A stretch of 64,000 nt of DNA from Stomorhina lunata (Eukaryota > Arthropoda > Insecta > Diptera > Rhiniidae): positions 69,442,834 through 69,506,833 of the forward strand of contig OW121743.1 of assembly GCA_933228675.1 (NCBI GenBank), in the 5' to 3' direction. Under the pieces are notes generated by a model, which saw only the letters and a list, made by a program, of their open reading frames with translations, had not been told where the DNA came from and made no database searches. The first letter of the stretch is position 1. Every line of letters begins with the position of its first letter. This document shows positions 11,601 to 20,600 of the stretch, in pieces. Position numbers and translations under genes: made by a program.

Positions 11601-14600
11601 AAAGTATGAACTATTGCACTTAAGCTTTTTTACGGCTATGTCTCGATATTTTAGAGCATAACTAATAATATGCAACATTGTTTATTTTTATTCAAAACAT
11701 TTTAAATTTCAATTACTGAACTGTCTACATATATAAAACATATTTAACCTTTAGCTATGTCCTATTTCAAAACGAACTAAATATCTCTAACAAGCACAAT
11801 CTTAAGTTCATTGTCAAATGCACAAATCCCTCTCAAACTGCCACAAATAGAAATTTTCTTTTTTGATTTTGTTACATTTGCATTTTAAAACATGTTGTTC
11901 TCCGAAACCCCAAGTGAGGAGGCAGCTGAAAATAAAAGAAAATGTGCTATTTTAGTATTTATAGACCACAAAAACCAATAAATGTGTTTTAAACATAAAG
12001 ATTTTTTTCATATTTATTTTTGTCATTGCATATTGTTACAGAAACAAATAACAGCACAGCAACAACAACAACAACACCAGCCACCGCCACAACAACTACA
12101 ATACCATCATCATCAGCAGCAGCAACAACAACAACAGCAATACCAACAACAGTCACTACAACAATGTGATAATAATATTGTGTATAATAATGACAACAAC
12201 GACATTGAGCTGTATATCGATTCAAACAGTCGTAGCAGTGGTGATTTAGCTGACACAGAATTAGAGGCGAATCTACGGCATCATTCACGTAATTTTACTT
12301 TGTCTCCAGAGACAACCGATTACGATTCCAATTGTGGTGATTTGGACAGTCTTTCAAATGATATCAATTGTACTACAGACTATGGCAAATTGTATACGAG
12401 TATGCCAGTGCTAGAGGATGGCCTATCAAGTGGTCATGCCTCGGATACAGAGAATAATTGTCAAAATAAATACGAAACGAATGGCGATGATAGTGGCAGT
12501 TGTGAGGGTGGTTTAAATGAGAAACATCATCAGCAGCAGCAGCAACAGCTACAGCAGCATCAACAAGAAATGTTGGAACAAAATAAATACAATAATAGTT
12601 TAAACCAAGAGTGTTTGGATAATAATTATAGTGCGTCCAATAATTTAATTAATAATTTAGTAAGTTTAGATGATAGCGGTCGTGATGGTATAATGACTGG
12701 CGATTTAATAGATGTGGACGAGTTGAATTCATGTAAATTGCAGCAACATCATCATCAGCTGCAAATGCAGCAAAATCAATGCTCAGATTTAATGAATACA
12801 GAAAGTGGTTGCTGTCAATTAGCTTCGCTAACTACATCCAACGAATTGAGCAACGATTCTTCTAATTATGAACCCATTTATGCTACAGTAAATAAACATC
12901 CACAGCAATCACCACCACCGCCACCAGCTCCCCAGCCTCATCGTCAACAACAGCAGTTGCTACAACAACAACAGCAACAACAACAGCAGCAACAAGCACG
13001 TATAAAAATACCAGGCCGTGCTGAATCGGTTGAAATACAAGAAGCTATGAAAGAAATACGTTCTGCTTTGCAAAGAGCTAAAACCCAACCAGAAAAGCTA
13101 AAATTTTGTGATGAAGTCTTGCCACCTGGACCAGATTCACCCATCTGGGTGCCACGTAAAAATAATGCAGACTGCATCAATATGAACTCTTCGAATAAAT
13201 CTCATTGCGATGAGGAAGAGCAGGATACTGATTTAGAGACTGATCGTTTATTAGGACAACAAAGAACCGATGATCAGGATTTTTTTGATGATAAGGTTTG
13301 AAAGCTAATATTAAATAAAATCTTATACTATTTTTTAAAATTTTTCTACTCCCATCCAGACAATTTGGCCCAAAACCTCACGCATTGGTTCAGGCCTTAA
13401 TTCCTCGGATCACTCGCCCTCATCTTCAGATATCACTAATAATTTACATCTCAAACCTCAGCCCTTCTCATCGGCTACCATACGCCAGGGCATTGGTACA
13501 TCTTTAACCCCCAATTCTCCAGATCATTGTCAAATAGTGGGCGGTTCTGATGTGGCTGTTACATCACCCGAAAAACTGCAATACACCAAAAGTCCCACGG
13601 GTTCTATCAAATCCCTTAAGGATTCAGCTAATAGTGATAAAAAAGCTAAATCACGTAATAAAGAGGGTAAGTTATTGTTGTTTGCTTTCGTTTAATTCAA
13701 TGTGCAATTAATTTTAATCAATAGATTTAATGTGAAACTCTATTTCTCTTTCTGTCCTTAATGTATCTTCTTTTTTGCACGCATTCGCTATAAAAATTGA
13801 AAACTTTAAATAAATGTATTTGTCTATTCTGTCTGTCATATGCATTGAATGTTAAACAAAATACAAAATCCCTTGAAAAAAATGTAAGTTTAAAGAAAAA
13901 AAAAAAATAATGTACATTTTTGTTTGTCTTTTGTTTTTATTTATGTTAATTTGTACTAGATTTTTTGTGTCTGTAGTTTTTATGTGCCCAGTAAAAAATA
14001 GGATCATCCAAAGAGTACTCATGGAGCGCTCCTTTGCGAGTAATGGATTACTCCATAAAACTCCGAAACTCATAGGATTTTTAACACAGCATGTCCGCAG
14101 ATACGAGTACTCCTTTTAAGCTCCTTATGGAGTACTCCCTTTAGTCTTGAAAATGACGACAGAGGGAGTAATCGTTTTTGTCTCCTAAAGGAGCATAAAG
14201 GGAAACATTCATATAAAATACAAATTTGAAAATTTTTTACAAATATAAGAAAATATTGATTTTTATTTATATTGGAAACGTGTTTTTAAGTGCTTCTGCA
14301 ATACATATTATTTAAAACAGCAATTGAAAAGTCACCAATTACCGAAACAAAAAAAAGTAAACAAATTTGTATCTGTTTATTTTTTTATCCATTCGAATTT
14401 AATTTGAGCAAAATATTTTTTGTTATGTCAAAGAAAAAAAAATGATGCATCCCTTGTTGATCCATTTGGAGTAGTAAGCGAGGCATAAACAACAAAACAA
14501 AATAAAAAGTTTCGATAACTCGCTTATTACTCCAAATGGATGAACAAGTCATTACTCCTTTGTTGCTCGGTTATGGATTAATTCATATATTTTTTACTGG

Positions 14601-17600
14601 GTGTGATTTAAATGCATACTTATAGTAGTAGTAAACAAAAGCCCAGTTCACAACAAATTAAAAATTTTCCTTATAATGTTAATAGAAATTTTTTAATTTG
14701 CTTTTTCTATTTGCAAATGCTACGATGCTAGACTATTTGCAGCGGATTTGCTATACGATTTTCAATAGATTGTGAAATGGGCTATAGTATATATAAAATT
14801 GTGAAAATTAAATTTTAACTTGTAAAATATTAGACTATGCCGAATCTTAAACATCGCCAATTTTATTCCTGTAATGATGACGTCTTTTTAATTATTCAAC
14901 TTTCTACTTTATTTCTCCAATTCCATTAATAAAAAAAGGTTCATCAAGTTTAAATCCCAATTCTATCCCACCAACTTTTGTCCAAACTTTTGTCTTCTGA
15001 AAATATTAAGTATTTTATTTCAATAGACTCGGAGTCAGTCGTATTTTTGACCAAACTGTACAAAGTTTTTAGAGTTATAAATATGACAATTATTTGTATG
15101 TACGAAATAGTCCGGATTCTATCATATTTTGTCCAAAATAATATAATTATCTTTAATAGTTTTTTTTAACCATTTTGGCATTTAGACAAAGTTGATCTGT
15201 TGAATTATGATAAGTATTTTTCTTTATAAGGAATGTAGAACTCTATCTGCCTAGATAAATAAATAAATTTTTGACCAAAAAACTAAAGCGTATAAAAAAA
15301 TATTACTTATATGCCCAGGTATTCTCTTTTTCATCCAGTTTTGGCTCAGTTTGGTTAAGAAGTTATAAGACAAATATGAAATTCCATTATAATTTTATTC
15401 AATGCACAATGTAAAGAGAAACTTACGCATACCAATTAGGCGTAAACATTTCTAGGAAGTCTTCATCATTCTAAAAAATTAATATGATTTTTGGATTTAG
15501 CTCATATATACGCACGCACACATAAAAACAAAGCTCGTTGTGGGATTAACATTAAAATATCTAAAGCATAACCTTAAGGGGTAATGGATATTTTTGTATT
15601 ACATAGTCACAATTTTACTATAACTTCTTTAACATAAAAGATTTTAACACGATTTTTAATTTAAATATGATCTAAAATATAAGTGCCCATGATTGCGCAT
15701 TTTGAGAAAGAATACTATCGGGTGTTTTTTATTGAGGTATAGAACTTTAAGTTGGCATCACTTTTTTAACTGGCGGCCATTTTGTCAGCTGTCAAGTGAT
15801 TAATATTTAGTTTGGTTTGCCATTTCATCATGAACAGGTTGACAAAAGAACAACGCTTGCAAATCGTGCAAATTTATTTCGAAAATAATGGTTCAGTTCG
15901 CGAAGTTTACCGCAAGCTCCGTCCATTTTATGGTCGACATAATCGTCCATCAGAGCAATTAATTCGGTTAACCATGGATCGTTTTCGCACTACGTTTACT
16001 CTATGTGATAATACGCATCCGCAGCGACGTCGAACAGTGAGCACCGAAGAAACAATTGCCGCTGTAGAGCAAAGTGTTGAAGAGGACCCGAATGAATCGA
16101 TTCGCCACCGTACACAGCAATTGGAGCTTTGTACATCAACTTTATGGAAGATTTTGCGCAAAGATCTTGGCTTGCGACCTTACAAGATCCAGCTTGTGCA
16201 AGTATTGAAGCCGCGAGACCATGCAATGCGTCGTGATTTTGGTGTATGGGCCGAAAATGAGATTGATCTCGATGCTGATTTTCATCGCAAATTGGTCAAT
16301 TGGCTACCAAGATCGTGCGATTTGACACCACTGGATTATTTTCTTTGGGGATATGTGAAGTCGCTCGTCTACGCCAACAAACCAGAAACGTTAGGGGACT
16401 TGGAAGCCAACATTCGTGGCGTTATTGCCAACATACGGCCCCATATGCTCGAAAAAGTTGTTGATAATTTGACCTGTAGAATTGGCTTTATTCGAGCCAG
16501 CCGCGGCGGCCACATGCCCGAAATCATATTTAAACATTAATGGCATAAAATTATCCTTCCAATAAAGCCAAATTGATGGACATTAAAACGATTTTCTTGT
16601 GTTTTATTTCAATTCGAAGTTCTATACCTCTAAAAAAAACACCCATTAGTATTTTTCGGATTTTATATACAGATGTAGGGGATGTTTAATACCAAGCTAC
16701 GGTTCTGATTGGTTTAACTCGGTAAATCCAGACTAATCTTGGTCTATTCTTCATCTCAACTGGGGTCACTTACCTGCTCGTGGTGTCACCTGGTTAGCTA
16801 CCTTAACACCCGTTAAAGTAGTGAGCTAATCGGATCTGTTCTGAAAACCGAATCCGTGTAGATTTCTCGTTTTAAAACGATTTCACATTTTTTTTTGTGT
16901 TCTCTAAACCGAATTCACACATTTAAAGTAAATCTATTGTAGTTTTATTCCTATAAAGGACTGCCTCCTTTATTCTTATAAAGGAGTGCCCGCGTTTTCC
17001 CATAAGAACAATAAAAACATGGGTTTAGGACGTCGGGCTAGTAACCATCAGCTGTAAAAAATGAGCATTGTAATTTCTTAACAAAATATAATTGATATTT
17101 AATAGACGATGAACCTTTGTCCTTGCCGACTCCTCTCAACTTCCGGGATATACTTTTTACGTTGCCGATGCAAAAGGAAATGTAGACGAAAAATTTCGAA
17201 CCCAAAAGAAAACAAATTTTGCTGAAAAGATTTTCCAAAAAAGCAAAGCAAGCATAACAACTGGAATTATTAATGGTGATATTTACATCAAAGAATGTCT
17301 TACAATGAGATTGTTGTCATTTATACAGTAACATGAGATGTTTAATTTCTTTTGGTCCGATCTTGTTTCCTGTCATTATAGTAAATCGGCCATGGAGTGG
17401 TATTAAAACAATAGCGGTGTCCTTTTACTGCCAAAATAAACAAATCCGCCTAACTGTCCATTACTCATACCAATTAAGAGGCCTCGCCAAAGTCAGTTAA
17501 AATTTTAGAATGAAGTGGTCTGGTGAAGTGGTGAACAGCAAGAAGGTTACTGAAACCACTATAAAAACCCTAATACGCAGAATTCTATGGTGCTAACCGT

Positions 17601-20600
17601 TTTTTATGTTAGTTTTAGTTTTCGAGCTAAAGCGTTATAAAAAAAATGGAGAAGGTTGCGCAATAAATATTGGGGTAACTCGAAAACCGTTTAATTTCTT
17701 GAAATTTTTTTTTTTGAAAAATCACAAAAATTTCCATTTCCAAAAATATTTTTTTTGCAAACATTTCTTTTCAAAATCGTAAATGAAGAAGAAATCGAAG
17801 AAGATTTGCTCATGAAACCAACCAATAAAAATTGAGCTTCCCATTTTTAACGTGAAAATTCTTCTTTGCATATTACACGTTTGTATTTAAGATGACAAAA
17901 ACAAATAAGAAAGTGCTATAGTCGGTCAAGCCCGACAATACGATACCCTTCACCACTAAGGTCAAAGTGTTCTTTTTCCTGTATAAAAACTAAATTTTGC
18001 AAAATTTTGCCATCATACAAACATTTTTTCAAAATTTATATATTTAAGCTGTTTTTGTCATTTGGAATTATATGAGATCTAGGGTCAAATGTGGACCGGT
18101 TATCTCGAAATTTGGAAAATTGATTACAATTTTTACAAAAATGATGTATGCAAAAACTAAACTCAAAATTCTCATTTTTGTCTCATTTAGTGCGTTTTGA
18201 CAGAATAGTTTGTATGGGAGCTATGGTAAAATGTGGACCGATTTCAACGAAATTTGGTACAGTGATTTTGGTTTACATAAGCAGTATTTGTTTTAAATTT
18301 CATGAAAGAATGTTGATGTTTGTGGCCAAAATATCAATTCCGGGATGTGGGACCTATGGGAGGTACCATAAATAATGGACCGATTTTGACGAATTTCAAT
18401 AACCATGGTCCTACTATCAAAAAAATGATCTGTACCAAAATTATCTTTAGAATTGCTTACATGGTTTGCATTGGGTCCAGCCAGCCGTCCAGACGGATGG
18501 ACTGACATCGCTAAATGGAATAAGAAAGTGATTCTAAGCTTATTATTATACTAAATGGTGGGTCTGAGACAAATATTTCTATGCGTTACATATATCAACA
18601 CAAACTTATAATACCCTTTCCACCTATGGTGGTGAAGGGTATAAAAATACAAAATATGAAGTTGAATTTACTCGTTAAAAATATTTTTTAAGTAAACCTT
18701 GGAATTCGTTATTGTTCAGGATTTTGACAACAAATTTACCCACTCTAGTTTAAAGGCTTAGCAAAAGTGTAAAAATCTTTTTTCTTTATTAAATATTTTA
18801 GTAAATGTTGTAACGGTAGTGAAATATGCGTAATTAGAAATAAACAATTAATATTTTTATTATGTGCTTCAATAATAATGAAATTTTTTAATAATAGGTT
18901 TTTTGGATCCGGCAGTATTAATCGAAGGTGTGTTGTTTCGTGCCCGCTATTTAGGCTCTACTCAGTTGGTATGTGAAGGACAGCCAACGAAATCAACCCG
19001 TATGATGCAGGCCGAAGAGGCGGTATCACGCATAAAGGTAAGTAGTGTTCTCCTAGTTCTTAAATTTTGTTTTTACACATTTCCCCTTTTGAAAACCAAA
19101 TAAGCTAGAAATTTTAATTCAAAACATTTAACTAAAATTTTGAAACATTTCCCTTTTATTATTATTAAATGCTGCTTAATTAATACAATGCTTAAATTTA
19201 GGCTTTGGTAAGTTAACAATACTAATAAAATTCCTTTAATCCAAAAACCCTTATGTGTGGCTTAATGATATAAATTCCAAAATAAATCCCCTTTACTTAT
19301 ATTATTTTAGGCCCCTGAAGGCGAAAATCAACCTTCTACCGAAGTCGACTTATTCATATCAACCGAAAAGATTATGGTCTTAAATACCGACCTCAAAGAG
19401 ATCATGATGGATCATGCTTTACGTACCATTTCCTACATTGCCGATATTGGTGATTTAGTTGTATTAATGGCACGTAGACGTTTTGTCCATTCTGATCCCT
19501 GCTCAACGGCAGAAAATAATGAATCATCTTCGGCCAATGCCAATAAGGATAAAGATACCAAAGAGAATGTTGGTGGTTCCTCGTCTTCTGCCTCGAACAA
19601 CAACAACAACAAACAGAATCGTACACCAAAAATGATTTGTCACGTTTTCGAAAGTGATGAAGCTCAATTTATAGCTCAATCTATAGGTCAAGCCTTTCAG
19701 GTGGCCTATATGGAATTCCTTAAAGCCAACGGTATTGAAAATGAGAACTTAGCTAAAGAAATGGATTATCAAGAGGTGCTCAATAGTCAGGAGATTTTCG
19801 GTGATGAATTGGAAATCTTTGCCAAGAAAGAATTGCAAAAGGAGGTGGTGGTCCCCAAGGCCAAAGGTGAGATTCTTGGTGTTGTTATTGTAGAATCCGG
19901 TTGGGGTTCGATGCTGCCAACGGTGGTCATAGCAAATCTAATGTCGGGTGGTGCTGCGGCACGTTGTGGTCAGTTGAATATTGGAGACCAGTTGATAGCC
20001 ATAAATGGTTTAAGCTTAGTCGGTCTTCCGTTGTCAACTTGCCAGAACTATATAAGAAATGCTAAAAATCAAACTGCGGTTAAGTTTACTGTTGTACCAT
20101 GTCCCCCTGTGGTCGAGGTGAAAATATTGCGTCCCAAAGCACTATTCCAATTGGGTTTTAGTGTTCAAAATGGAGTGGTAAGTTTTGTTTAAAGTTGTTG
20201 TACGAAATGCTGGAGAAAGTTTTTGAAATGTTGTTGAATGTTTGCAGATTTGTAGTTTATTGCGCGGCGGTATAGCGGAACGTGGAGGTGTTCGAGTAGG
20301 TCATCGTATTATTGAAATTAATAATCAGAGTGTTGTGGCTGTGCCGCATGACACCATTGTCAAACTCCTATCATCATCTGTGGGAGAGGTAAGTGAAAAT
20401 TGATTTTATAATAAGTTATAACATATTATAATCTTAAGTTTAGGACTAGATTTATATCAAAGAATGTCTTACAAAGAGATTATTGCCATTTATACAGCAC
20501 CATGAGGTGTCTACCTTCTTCTGGCCCGATCTTGCTATCTGTCATTATAGTAAATCGGCCATGAAGTGGTATTAAAACACTAATATCGTTTTAGTGCCAA

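Larger units (their letters stand above)
9783..12041 (+). other. intron 3 of the X11L-like gene
   Basis: This 2.26-kb phase-0 intron runs from GTGAGT to TTGTTACAG. It contains an RTE-tailed retroposon, a block shared with 28 kb, a block shared with 15 kb, and a LINE 3' end. The final 500 bases are AT-rich with no other feature. Confidence 0.75.
13667..18897 (+). other. intron 5 of the X11L-like gene
   Basis: This 5.23-kb phase-1 intron (GTAAGT to AATAATAG) contains a MITE, two dispersed repeats, an internally deleted mariner and a DINE-1-like element. The stretches 15,150-15,715, 16,650-17,270 and 17,575-17,890 show nothing recognisable. Confidence 0.75.

Noticed and set aside
11989..12288. 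Minus-strand frame opposite exon 4
   Set aside because: It is a Val/Ala-rich shadow of CAG/CAA tracts.
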